Position numbers and translations under genes: made by a program. Positions 27,467-35,238 of a stretch of 64,000 bases of DNA are shown here, one piece after another (the stretch's first letter is position 1; each line of letters opens with the position of its first letter). Under the pieces are notes generated by a model. That model was not told the DNA's origin and did not search any database. It saw only the letters and a program-made list of their open reading frames with translations. The DNA is from Palsa-504 sp050011155. GTDB taxonomy: Bacteria; Actinomycetota; Actinomycetes; Streptosporangiales; Streptosporangiaceae. The stretch covers positions 9,068-73,067 of the forward strand of contig JBEKJP010000065.1 of NCBI GenBank assembly GCA_050011155.1. The letters run 5' to 3'.

Positions 27467-27676
27467 GGCCGCCGGGTCTCCAGCGTGGAGTACATCATCG
27501 GCACCGGCGGCGCCCCGCTGGGTAACGTCGAGTCCGGCGCGGTCGCCTCGCTGACCACGCCCATCATCAGCACCGTGGCCGGCGGCCTGGGCTGCCTGGC
27601 CATCGCGGCCCTGATCGGGCTGGTGTTCCCGGCCTTCACCCGGGACCGGAGCCTGCCCGCCGGACGCGGGGGATAG
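27467..27676 (+). pseudogene. 3' fragment of an MFS exporter gene
   Basis: The plus-strand frame reads GRRVSSVEYIIGTGGAPLGN, then ESGAVASLTTPIISTVAGG and a last hydrophobic helix LAIAALIGLVFPAF. This is the usual end of EntS-type MFS exporters (helices 11-12). About 70 codons remain of some 400, and no start or promoter belongs to it. The break at about 27465 coincides with the break in the oppositely oriented monooxygenase fragment. Confidence 0.7.
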
Positions 27677-27686
27677 CCTGGTCGAC

Positions 27687-27977
27687 GTGGAGCTGCAGGT
27701 TACCGACAACCCGGCCGAGAACAGGTTCGAGATCCGCGCGGACGGCGAGCTCGCCGGGTCCGCCTTTTACCACCTGCGCGGCAACCAGATCACGTTCACC
27801 CACACCGAGACCGACGACCGGTTCCGCGGCCATGGCCTGGCCAGCCACCTGGTGCAGGCGGCCCTGGACACGGCCCGCGAGCGGCACCTGGCCGTGCTGC
27901 CCTACTGCCCGTTCGTGAAGAGCTGGATCGACAGCCACCCCGAGTACGCGGACCTGGTCCCATCGGGCGACCGGTGA
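27687..27977 (+). CDS. Small YjdJ-type GNAT acetyltransferase
   Basis: A 96-residue single-domain member of the small GNAT-like group (YjdJ/Gtn-type). The acetyl-CoA loop is TETDDRFRGHGLASHLVQAAL, and the group-specific end is AVLPYCPFVKSWIDSHPEY. The length is normal for the group. The GTG start has no Shine-Dalgarno sequence. TAGCCT (27674-27679) lies exactly seven bases before it, so a leaderless transcript is likely. The gene begins ten bases after the MFS fragment and appears intact. Its acceptor is unknown. Confidence 0.85.
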   Translation: MELQVTDNPAENRFEIRADGELAGSAFYHLRGNQITFTHTETDDRFRGHGLASHLVQAALDTARERHLAVLPYCPFVKSWIDSHPEYADLVPSGDR

Positions 27978-28007
27978 CTTCCGCGGCCGGCCGTCGTTAC
28001 ACGTGTC

Positions 28008-28091
28008 ATGGATGACAAGCTGGTCGCGGACGAACCCGCGTTCACCGCCCTGGCCGAGCGGCACCGGCGCGAACTGGAACCGGCACTGTAA
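28008..28091 (+). pseudogene. 5' stub of an ECF sigma factor gene
   Basis: A 27-codon frame ending in TAA encodes MDDKLVADEPAFTALAERHR then RELEPAL. The segment DEPAFTALAERHRREL is the usual region 2.1 start of ECF sigma factors, which continue into xxHCYRM. Here the homology stops and a stop codon follows. The TAA overlaps the -10 box (TAACCT, 28089-28094) of the next gene. It looks like a promoter-proximal remnant left after a deletion; it might still be translated as a tiny peptide. Confidence 0.55.
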
Positions 28092-28101
28092 CCTGGCCCG
28101 C

Positions 28102-28824
28102 GTGCTCGAACATGTCACGGTGACGCGGTACGTGACCCCGCTGCGCGAGGGCGGGTCGCTGCCCGCCATCGTCGAGGCCGACAACCTCGGCACCTACGTC
28201 ATGAAGTTCCGCGGCGCCGGGCAGGGGCCGCTCGCCCTGGTCGCCGAGATCATCGCGGGCGAACTGGCGCGCCGGCTCGCCCTGCGCGTGCCCGAGCTCG
28301 TGCTGGCCGAACTCGACCCGCGCATCGCCAGCAGCGAGCCCGACCCCGAGATCCAGGATCTGCTCCGGGCCAGCGAGGGCCGGAACCTCGGCGTTGACTT
28401 CCTGCCCGGCTCGTTCGGCTTCGACCCGCTCGGCTGGACGGCCCCCCGTGACTTCGCCAGCCAGGTGCTCTGGTTCGACGCGCTGGTGCAGAACGTCGAC
28501 CGCACCTGGCGCAACCCGAACCTGCTGGTCTGGCACGGCGACATCTGGCTCATCGACCACGGCGCGGCGCTGTACTTCCACCACAACTGGCCCACGGCCG
28601 ACCCCAAGCGGCCCTTCGACGCCCGCGAGCACGTCCTCGGCGACCGCGGCGCCGCCGGGCTTGACGCCGCCCACGCCGCGCTCGCCCCGCTGATCACCGA
28701 GACCCTGCTCCAGGAGGTCACCGTCCTGGTCCCGCCGGAGTGGTTCGGTGACCGGGGCGCCGATGCCTACGTCGAGTACCTGGCGCTGCGTGCCCCGGTC
28801 GTCCCGGAGGTGATCCGGCGATGA
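28102..28824 (+). CDS. HipA-like kinase-fold protein
   Basis: A 240-residue protein of the HipA-like kinase family. It has the phosphate-binding N-lobe segment TYVMKFRGAGQG, a long helix EIIAGELARRLALRVPEL, the catalytic region ALVQNVDRTWRNPNLLVW (Asp/Asn) and the metal-binding DIWLIDHGAALYFHHNW. It lacks the N-terminal domain of true HipA toxins. Start GTG 28102 has TAACCT seven bases upstream and is leaderless. The next gene (DUF3037) overlaps its stop by four bases. This two-gene pairing recurs in bacteria, but the function is not established to my knowledge. Confidence 0.82.
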   Translation: MLEHVTVTRYVTPLREGGSLPAIVEADNLGTYVMKFRGAGQGPLALVAEIIAGELARRLALRVPELVLAELDPRIASSEPDPEIQDLLRASEGRNLGVDFLPGSFGFDPLGWTAPRDFASQVLWFDALVQNVDRTWRNPNLLVWHGDIWLIDHGAALYFHHNWPTADPKRPFDAREHVLGDRGAAGLDAAHAALAPLITETLLQEVTVLVPPEWFGDRGADAYVEYLALRAPVVPEVIRR

Positions 28825-29210
28825 CGCTCCCGGCGACCGCCGAGGTCTTCGAGTACGCGCTGATCCGGGTGGTGCCGCGGGTCGAGCGGGGGGAAGCCGT
28901 CAACGTGGGCGTGATCGTCTACGCCCAGGCCTACCGGTACCTGTGCGCCCGGATCGAACTGGACGAGCCGCGGCTGCTCGCCATCGACCCGGCGGTCGAC
29001 CTGGACGCGGTCCGAGCGGGCCTGACCGCGTTCGAGAAGGCCTGCACCGAAGGCCCGCTGGCCGGCCGCCCGCTCGGCGAGCGGTTCCGCTGGCTCACCG
29101 CGCCCCGCTCCACCATCGTCCAGCCCGGCCCGGCGCACACTGGCCTCACCACCGACCCGGCCGCCGAGCTGGACCACCTGTTCAGCACCTTGGTCCGGGT
29201 CGGCCGCTAG
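28821..29210 (+). CDS. DUF3037-domain protein
   Basis: A 129-residue protein with the DUF3037 start EYALIRVVPRVERGEAVNVGVIVY, then a Phe/Arg-rich middle and the segment PLGERFRWLTAPRSTIVQPG. DUF3037 proteins are short, and this one has the full family length. Its ATG overlaps the stop of the HipA-like kinase gene (ATGA at 28821-28824), so the two are translated together and probably act together. No enzymatic motif is visible. It could be a substrate, inhibitor or partner of the kinase-fold protein. Confidence 0.82.
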   Translation: MTLPATAEVFEYALIRVVPRVERGEAVNVGVIVYAQAYRYLCARIELDEPRLLAIDPAVDLDAVRAGLTAFEKACTEGPLAGRPLGERFRWLTAPRSTIVQPGPAHTGLTTDPAAELDHLFSTLVRVGR

Positions 29211-29397
29211 CCGCGGGCGAGGAGGCGCTGGTACGGGCACTCGCGAGGCAAGGGTGACCACCCGTCTTTGCTGGCGCGTCGCTACCGGCCACACGGTCAC
29301 AGCGCCGAACTCAGCCACCCCGATCATAGCTCGCGAGCCGGCCGCACCCAATGGAACACCCCGCCCCGGGATCCGATCACGATCTACAAGACGCGCT

Positions 29398-29694
29398 CTA
29401 GTCGTGCGGGCCGGGGTCCACGGCCACGCCGAGGAGAATGTCCGCGTTGGGGACCTCGATGAACTGCTGGTTGACCTGAGTGCCGTCGAGCCGGGCCCGG
29501 CCGATCATGCTGTTTCCGCTGGCGGTCGTGTTGGACCAGTAGAGGTCCCCGCTCACGTCCGCTCCGCTGTGCGGTGCCGGTGCCGGTGCCGCGTTGGCGG
29601 GTGCGGCGCCCCCGGCCGTGGCCAGCAGTGCGGTGGCGGCAGCGACGGCTGCAAGTCCCGCCCGCAACCGGGCGCCATTGTTGTGACTGGTCAT
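29398..29694 (-). CDS. Short exported protein with one YWTD-like blade
   Basis: A 98-residue exported protein. The signal peptide runs through LAAVAAATALLATAGGAAPANA. After a Pro/Ala stretch, the segment DLYWSNTTASGNSMIGRARLDG, then TQVNQQFIEV and ILLGVAVD, matches one repeat of LDL-receptor YWTD/NHL beta-propellers. Intact propellers have five or six such repeats and exceed 250 residues. So this is either a truncated relic that keeps a signal peptide or a fragment exported on its own. The last codons (DPGPHD) look like a chance end. No Shine-Dalgarno was firmly identified. Confidence 0.5.
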   Translation of the reverse strand: MTSHNNGARLRAGLAAVAAATALLATAGGAAPANAAPAPAPHSGADVSGDLYWSNTTASGNSMIGRARLDGTQVNQQFIEVPNADILLGVAVDPGPHD

Positions 29695-30022
29695 TTTAGA
29701 CCACCTTCACCATGCTCATCCGCTGCGCCGCGCCGGCTGCCGCCGGAGTCATCGCATATCCGCCGAAAAGGCACAATTGAGGACCAGCGTAACAGTCCGG
29801 CGAAGCTGTCTTCGGCTGGTTGCGCCAGCCGTACCGGGCGGCTCAACCAAGTCGGCGCGACATAGTCGGCGCTGGTCGGGCGCGATAAGGGTTGCCATCA
29901 CATTCACTACCAGCTTCTTCCAGAGGTCCAGATAACCGCGCACGGAGCCGATCTTTGTACGTGGTTGTCAGTTCGGCCGTGACTCTTCGTACGGCACGGA
30001 TCGGGTTGTTCGGGTACTTGCC
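29695..30022. other. 328-base stretch with no gene recognised
   Basis: This gap separates the YWTD-type gene from the phosphotransferase-like gene. A 64-codon minus-strand frame (29749-29943) has no recognisable motif or ribosome binding site. The GC content is lower than in the neighbouring genes. I see no hairpin terminator or repeat of note. Confidence 0.5.
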
Positions 30023-30763
30023 TTATGGCCGCTCAGTTATGTCGGCCGCGACCAGCCGGGCCAGGTGCAGGTGGTGCGCGGTGGAGGGGGTCGCGGGGTG
30101 GTGGCGCAGGGACCAGTCGACCTGCCGGAGCAGCATGTGCGCGAGGTAGGCGCTGAGCGCGCGCTTGCTGGTGAGCTCGAGTGCGCGGCCGCGCAGCCGC
30201 GCACGGATGTCGTGGCGGTCATAGAGGTAGAACAGCATGGTCGCCAGGTCGAACGCCCGGTCGCCGGTGAGCGCGGGCGGGTTGATGTCGATCACGCCGC
30301 TGATGCCCGGGCCGGTGGTGAGCAGGTTGGCGAGGGTGAAGTCGTAATGGACGAAGTCGTCTCGCTCGGGGATCGCGGCCAGGCAGCGGCCGGCGGTCTG
30401 GTGTACCACGGCGAGCAGGTCGCGGGTGTCCGGCCGCGCCTGGAGCGTGGCGTGCACGCAGTACCCGTCGCCTCCGGTGGTGAGCGTCGCGGCGATCAGC
30501 CTGGACAGTGGGCGCGTGCCGTCCCCGAGGCCGGCCTGGGCGTCGTTCAGCCGGAGCACCTCGGGGATCAGCCAGCCCGGGACCGGGACCCGTTCCAGGA
30601 CGGTGCCGGGCAGCTGTTCCTGCAGCCAGTCCCGGCCCGTGGCCAGGAACGTGCTGGCAGACTCGCCGCCGTCCGCGGGCACGAGCGCGGCCAGGTCAAG
30701 GCCGGCCTGCTCGCGCAGCGCCAGCAGCAACTCGCCCGGTCCCGGTACCCGAGCCTGGCTCAT
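30023..30763 (-). CDS. Aminoglycoside-phosphotransferase-like protein with damaged N-lobe
   Basis: A 246-residue kinase-fold protein of the APH family. The C-lobe is good: the catalytic loop FVHYDFTLANLLTTG (HxDxxxxN) and the metal site GVIDINPPALTGDRAFDLA. The N-lobe is short. After GGESASTFLATGRD the sequence passes directly to WLQEQLPGTVLERV, so the beta-3 strand with the ATP-binding lysine seems to be missing, probably through an in-frame deletion of about 20-30 codons. Activity is doubtful. I start it at ATG 30763. The same frame stays open upstream into a methyltransferase stub (start 30868), so a fusion product is possible. Confidence 0.6.
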   Translation of the reverse strand: MSQARVPGPGELLLALREQAGLDLAALVPADGGESASTFLATGRDWLQEQLPGTVLERVPVPGWLIPEVLRLNDAQAGLGDGTRPLSRLIAATLTTGGDGYCVHATLQARPDTRDLLAVVHQTAGRCLAAIPERDDFVHYDFTLANLLTTGPGISGVIDINPPALTGDRAFDLATMLFYLYDRHDIRARLRGRALELTSKRALSAYLAHMLLRQVDWSLRHHPATPSTAHHLHLARLVAADITERP

Positions 30764-30868
30764 GACACGATGATCGCACCGGACCCGGCGGCGCTTGGCG
30801 GCCGCGCGGTCGTCGTCGAAGGCGGTCCCCTGGTAGAGGTCGACCGCGAAGTGCAACTTGTCGTCCAT
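30764..30868 (-). pseudogene. 5' stub of a SAM methyltransferase gene
   Basis: MDDKLHFAVDLYQGTAFDDD is the standard N-terminus of a class I SAM-dependent methyltransferase group, which continues into YDRFRPPYP and a SAM-binding motif. Here homology stops after about 20 residues, and the frame runs on through basic codons into the phosphotransferase-like gene without a stop. It begins 20 bases after the copper oxidase gene stop. It is most simply a deletion scar. Confidence 0.5.
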
Positions 30869-30887
30869 GGACCCCAGCCCTCCCGCT

Positions 30888-33470
30888 TCATCCGGTCCGG
30901 GGTGCCAGCCCTTCGACCAGCCGCACCTGGAGCCGGTACCCGGCCCGCGTCTGGCCCAGCGGGCCGGTAACCGTCAGCGGCCGGGCGCCGGCCGATCCCG
31001 CCGAGCGTACGAGCGTGTCGTAGGCGCTCGTCTCGTCCGGGCCGGCCGCCTGCGGACCTTGCGCGGCCGGGTCCCACTGGACCTTTCCTCCCGGCTCGAG
31101 GGGAGCCAGCTCAACCGGAGGTCGACGGCCTTCGCCCGCCAGCACGAGCCCATCGTTCCGTGTCTCGACGGTGCCCGTGAGCGTCACTTCGAACCCGCGC
31201 AGCCGGTAGGCCTGGCGGACCACTTGCTGGAATTGATCTTCCCAGCGATCCAGCGCGGGCAGCCCGTCGTCCTCCAGGTAGACCGTCGCCGTTGAGCTGT
31301 CCCCGTCGGGGATCGGGTCGACATACCGCACCCCCGCCAGGCCGCGCAGCGCCTCGTTCGCGCCTCCCCAGCAGGCCGCGATGCCGTACGGGCAGCTTCC
31401 CGTGATCCCGGCCACGACGCGGGTGCCGCGGGCGGCGGCTCGTATCGTGGCCCGCAGGGCGAAGGCGTCATCGGGGGCAGGCTGCGCGTGAGCCGCCACG
31501 CGGGCGGCGGCCGCCTCGGGCTGGGCGGCGGCAGGCGCCGAGACCTGGATGATCTTGGCGACCGACGGCACGCCCTGCAGGTTCACGATGAACAGCATGT
31601 AGTGCCCGGGCGGGCAGGCGTTCGCGCTGGGGGGTGCGGTGGCCGTCAGGGTTCCTCCCGCGACCTGAGCGGGGAGGAAGTTGATGCGCTGGCCGCCGTT
31701 GAACGAATGGGTCACGGTGGACAGGCGGACGATGCTGATGGTCGCGATCTGCTCGGGCTGAGCGGTACCGATCTGGAATGTCTCGCCGTACTGCACCGAA
31801 TCCGGGGCCGAGGCGATCTGCGGCCGCGGCCCCTTGAACAGGTAAGGGGGAGAGAACAACTGGGCGTCATAGTGCGTGTCCCGCGGGTCGTTCGCCACCT
31901 GTTGCGGCGTCCCCTCGTTCAGGATGAACTCGCCGCCGCCGGCACTCAGCACCCTTCCGTCCGGAAGGAGCACCGCGGTGGAGTGGTAGCAGCGGTCCGT
32001 CTGCTCGGCCGCCAGCATCGTCCACTGTCCGGTCTTCGGATCCCATAGCTCCGCGATGTGCACGGGCTGGCCCGGATCGAGGTCGTTGAAGGCCTCCGCG
32101 GTTCCTGGCGTCCCGCCGCCGCGGGTACCTCCGGTTACCAGCACCGTCCCGTCCGGGAGGATGGTGGCGTTGTGCTGCCGCCGGGGGAAGTTCATCGGAT
32201 CGGCTGCCCGCCAGGTCAGCTGGGCCTGACTCAAATCGATGGTCTCGGCGTTCGGGGTCGGCGGGTTGCCGCCGCCCGCGAAGAGAACCTGGTCGACGTC
32301 ATACAGGACCGACGGGGCATAGTCGCACTGACCGTTGGGCCGCTGGACGCCGGGGAGCGCGGTCCAGGTGCCCGGGCCAGCGACATCCAGGGACCAGGTC
32401 TGGACGAGCGAGGTCAGGTACACGATGCCGGTGGAAGCGACGTGCATGCGCGGGTAGAGGTCAGGAGCCGCGGGAAACGACGTGACGCTGGTGAAATTCC
32501 CGTTGCTCCAAACCTGAGGCGTCACATTGTTGACGATCAGGTTCTGCGTGGGGTCGAAGAAACTGCCGGACAGCGTCAGGGCGCTTCCGGACGGCAAGGC
32601 GATGGCTGTCGGGTACCAGCGGCCATTGTTCATGACGGAAGTGGGCGTCCATGTATTGGCGGCCGGATCGTAGATCGTGGCCTGGTTCAGGCCGTGGCTG
32701 TCGGCGAGGTGACCTCCGGTCACCAGCAGGCTCCCATCCGGCAGGAACGCGTGACCGGCGCAGAATAGATTGGCGTTCGTCGTGCCGTCGTTCAATGTCG
32801 GCGGCGGTGTCTGCGTCATGTTCCCATTTGCCGGATTCCAGAGAAATGGAGTGCACGTGGCCGCGGCGGCGGGTGGCAATCCAGGTGCGAGTGCGCTGGC
32901 TGGATTGGAGTCCATGGATTGCTGGGGATTATCGCGTCTGCCCCACATCAGCACGAGGCCGGTCGGCAGCACGTGTGCGTGGATGCCGACGTTCAGCAAG
33001 GTGAAAGGATCTCCCCATTGCCCCCGCTGGTCGGGTGTCTCGACGGTGAAGGTGAACGGCGTGGCCTGTGCCGCGGTCTCGTCCCCCGTCGCCACCGATA
33101 GCATGTTGGTGGCGTCAGCCTGCAGGAATGTGGTGTCGTGATCGTCGTACGCGATGACTAGGTAGTACTGGACGACGGTGCCCGTCGCGAACGCGCCGGC
33201 CGGGATCGCCGCCGAGTAGTACTTGTTGTTATTGATCGCGGTGGCGAAGACCATGGGCGCCGTCGTCCACGCCGCGTCGGTGGTCCGCTTGAACATAACG
33301 GCGCTGCCGTCCTGCAGTTGGTTGCCGGGATTCCCGCCACCTTGGTACTGGTTGCCGCTGAAGACGGTAACCGTCGATACCGGATCTGTGGGAAAAACGG
33401 GATCCCGCATGCCGGCGTGGCCGGGCGGCTCAGGGTTACCGGGAAAATGCCACACATTGCCGAGTGCCAT
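30888..33470 (-). CDS. Galactose-oxidase-like copper radical oxidase with extra C-terminal domain
   Basis: An 860-residue protein. An Ig-like early-set domain lies at about residues 30-150, kelch-type beta-propeller blades at about 155-540 and a DUF1929 domain at about 545-655. All copper-radical residues can be placed: Cys237 (NLFCAGH), Tyr286 (GRWYPT), Tyr495-His496 (CYHSTAVLLPDGR) and His588 (THSFNGG). It should oxidise alcohols or aldehydes and make hydrogen peroxide. Unlike secreted relatives, no signal peptide or anchor is visible. The C-terminal 200 residues are additional: a Cys693/Cys700 segment (GSCPYGIAACWGGANEALRG) begins a ferredoxin-like, heavy-metal-domain-like pattern. ATG 33470 lies about six bases after GAAAGGGA; a TTG two codons upstream is less likely. 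Confidence 0.85.
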   Translation of the reverse strand: MALGNVWHFPGNPEPPGHAGMRDPVFPTDPVSTVTVFSGNQYQGGGNPGNQLQDGSAVMFKRTTDAAWTTAPMVFATAINNNKYYSAAIPAGAFATGTVVQYYLVIAYDDHDTTFLQADATNMLSVATGDETAAQATPFTFTVETPDQRGQWGDPFTLLNVGIHAHVLPTGLVLMWGRRDNPQQSMDSNPASALAPGLPPAAAATCTPFLWNPANGNMTQTPPPTLNDGTTNANLFCAGHAFLPDGSLLVTGGHLADSHGLNQATIYDPAANTWTPTSVMNNGRWYPTAIALPSGSALTLSGSFFDPTQNLIVNNVTPQVWSNGNFTSVTSFPAAPDLYPRMHVASTGIVYLTSLVQTWSLDVAGPGTWTALPGVQRPNGQCDYAPSVLYDVDQVLFAGGGNPPTPNAETIDLSQAQLTWRAADPMNFPRRQHNATILPDGTVLVTGGTRGGGTPGTAEAFNDLDPGQPVHIAELWDPKTGQWTMLAAEQTDRCYHSTAVLLPDGRVLSAGGGEFILNEGTPQQVANDPRDTHYDAQLFSPPYLFKGPRPQIASAPDSVQYGETFQIGTAQPEQIATISIVRLSTVTHSFNGGQRINFLPAQVAGGTLTATAPPSANACPPGHYMLFIVNLQGVPSVAKIIQVSAPAAAQPEAAAARVAAHAQPAPDDAFALRATIRAAARGTRVVAGITGSCPYGIAACWGGANEALRGLAGVRYVDPIPDGDSSTATVYLEDDGLPALDRWEDQFQQVVRQAYRLRGFEVTLTGTVETRNDGLVLAGEGRRPPVELAPLEPGGKVQWDPAAQGPQAAGPDETSAYDTLVRSAGSAGARPLTVTGPLGQTRAGYRLQVRLVEGLAPRTG

Positions 33471-33860
33471 GTGCAATCCCTTTCTTGATGCCGGAACGAT
33501 TAGTCAGTAATTCACGGTTACGGTTATCAAGAATTCTCCTGCTCCCTAGCCGGACGGCAACCCGGATTACGCTCAGACTGCCATACCCTCGGCAGCCGCA
33601 TCCGTAACGCGAAAAAGCCCGCTCATGCGGCAATGCCGTCCGGCTTAAGTTGATCATGGGGCGCCCAGCGGCCGGCCCGGCATGAAACCGGGCTTTGGGT
33701 GCGTCCTGACGCACTGGATCCCGGCCCTCATGTCGTACGGGGCTGGCCGGCGCGCCCGGAAATCGCTGCCGAAGGTGCTTTTGTGACTCAAGTCCGGTTT
33801 GTGCAAGCGGACGCGCCCATCGGCACGGTGTCCCGCTCGTATCGCACTACAGTTTGCTGG
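33471..33860. other. 390-base divergent intergenic region
   Basis: This region separates the copper oxidase gene (minus strand) from the S4-domain gene (plus strand) and carries both promoters. The ribosome binding site of the oxidase lies at its left edge and the -10 box TACAGT of the S4 gene at 33848-33853. Reading frames on both strands within it lack motifs and start signals. No regulator site was recognised. Confidence 0.5.
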
Positions 33861-34241
33861 GTGACGGGTGTTCAGGCTGGGCGGGTGGATAGCTGGATCT
33901 GGTCGGTGCGGCTGGCCGCGACCCGTTCGTCCGCGTCCGCTGCCTGCCGGGCCGGGCACGTCAGGGTCAACGGGGTCCGGGTCAAGCCCGCGCATCCCGT
34001 CCGGGCGGGTGACGAGATCCGGCTGCGCGGCGAAGGACGTGAACGCGTCGTGGTCGTCCAGCAGGTCATCACCAAGCGCGTGGGTGCGTCCGTCGCCGCT
34101 GAGTGCTACATCGACAACAGCCCTCCCCCTCCGCCCCGGGAGGAGTCAGCTCCGGTGGCGGTCCGCGATCGCGGGGCGGGCCGCCCGACCAAGCGCGAGC
34201 GCCGGAGCATCGAGAAACTGCTCGGGCGCCCGGCCCGCTAA
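33861..34241 (+). CDS. S4-domain RNA-binding protein, Hsp15-like
   Basis: A 126-residue protein with an S4 RNA-binding domain at its N-terminus: VDSWIWSVRLAATRSSA then RAGHVRVNGVRVKPAHPVRAGD, the pattern of Hsp15/YrfH-type ribosome-associated heat-shock proteins. In E. coli such a protein binds 50S subunits carrying stalled nascent chains. The tail is Pro- and Arg-rich, ending RPTKRERRSIEKLLGR as in other actinobacterial members. GTG 33861 has no Shine-Dalgarno sequence but has TACAGT seven bases upstream, so it is leaderless. A longer frame to 33699 is rejected on that basis. Confidence 0.88.
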   Translation: MTGVQAGRVDSWIWSVRLAATRSSASAACRAGHVRVNGVRVKPAHPVRAGDEIRLRGEGRERVVVVQQVITKRVGASVAAECYIDNSPPPPPREESAPVAVRDRGAGRPTKRERRSIEKLLGRPAR

Positions 34242-34466
34242 GACGTTTACGACGGCCTTGCCGCGTGGCGGGCCACCTGGGTGCCCCGGATGGTGTTTAA
34301 TAGGTGATGGTTGTAGTCGAAATTCGTTACGTGTACCTGCGCCTGCGAACTTCTGACGGCGGCGCCGCGTGTACACAGCCAGGTCTTTCCCGGCAGGTCG
34401 GCGACCGCGACAACCCGGGTGGCACGAATTGTGCCCTCGAATGGTCATCCCCAACAGGAGAAGTAC

Positions 34467-34670
34467 ATGGCAGAAGGCACCGTCAAGTGGTTCAACGCCG
34501 ACAAGGGCTACGGCTTCATCGCCCCTGACGACGGGACCCCCGACGTGTTCGTCCACCACTCCGCCATCAAGGTTGACGGTTTCCGCAGCCTGCAGGACAA
34601 CCAGCGGGTGTCCTACACCGCCGGACGCGGGCCCAAGGGTCCTCAGGCCGAAGAAGTCCGTCCCCTCTAG
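34467..34670 (+). CDS. Cold-shock-domain protein
   Basis: A 67-residue CspA-type single-stranded nucleic-acid-binding protein. RNP1 is KGYGFIAP and RNP2 is VFVHHSAI; the N-terminus GTVKWFNADKGYGF is diagnostic, and the length is standard. The start is ATG 34467, six bases after AGGAG. An in-frame ATG at 34419 would add 16 unlikely residues. The 225 bases between the S4 gene and this start may hold a long leader, as is common for csp genes, but I could not place a promoter there. It probably acts as an RNA chaperone; cold induction is not shown by sequence. Confidence 0.95.
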   Translation: MAEGTVKWFNADKGYGFIAPDDGTPDVFVHHSAIKVDGFRSLQDNQRVSYTAGRGPKGPQAEEVRPL

Positions 34671-34897
34671 AACGCCCGCAGGCCGGGTCAGGTGCCGCAA
34701 CGCTCCTGGCCCGGCCCGCCCGCGCCCTCTTGCAGCCTCAGTTGGTCGATGAAGGCGCCCCACACGTTATTTAGCGAGCCCTCGAGAGATTCCACCGTCG
34801 GCTCGCACCCGGTGAACGACCCCGATCGGCCACCGGTGTTTTCGGCTGGCCGCCCGGCCGCCACGCGGGAGCAGGCTCCCTCGAAAGAGCCGGGCAT

Positions 34898-35161
34898 GTG
34901 AAAATGAAGGACATGGCTTCCGTGCCTGGCGATCCCGCGGCGGACCGGCCGCGCGAGTGGCTGGCGTTGCCCGGCGGCGGGATCCGGCCCGTCGTCTCAG
35001 TTCCCGGGCCTGGCGGAATAGCCGAGTTGCTGGCCTACGCCGCCTGGCTGACCCGCTTGCGGCCGACCTGCCAGTGCGGCCAGCCTCGCCTGGGTTCGGG
35101 CCGGACCTGCGGAAGCGCGGAGTGCGTGGCCGGCCTGCGCATCCAGGAGGCCGGCCCGTAG
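34898..35161 (+). CDS. Small Cys-rich protein of unknown function
   Basis: An 87-codon frame whose product ends in a cysteine cluster, RPTCQCGQPRLGSGRTCGSAEC, spaced C-x-C-x11-C-x4-C, suggesting a small zinc site. The first half is Pro/Gly-rich with no motif. Possible starts are GTG 34898, ATG 34904 and ATG 34913, none with an ideally placed Shine-Dalgarno sequence, so the true start is open. Codon usage is like that of real genes here. It stands alone after the cold-shock gene, and I do not recognise the family. Confidence 0.45.
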   Translation: MKMKDMASVPGDPAADRPREWLALPGGGIRPVVSVPGPGGIAELLAYAAWLTRLRPTCQCGQPRLGSGRTCGSAECVAGLRIQEAGP

Positions 35162-35238
35162 CCAGGCAGGCCCAATAAAATATGAGACGAACGGGCCTGG
35201 GCCGCTTGCCGTACCGCCGGGACGCTAGTCTCGCTGCC

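Noticed and set aside
29749..29943. A 64-codon minus-strand frame in the 29.7-30.0 kb gap
   Set aside because: It starts MRGYLDLWKK but shows no family likeness or translation signal; kept as non-coding.
33436..33714. A 92-codon minus-strand frame upstream of the copper oxidase
   Set aside because: It overlaps the oxidase start and promoter region and has no recognisable features.
34688..34901. Overlapping 69-codon frames on both strands after the cold-shock gene
   Set aside because: No motif, no ribosome binding site, and composition unlike the neighbouring genes.
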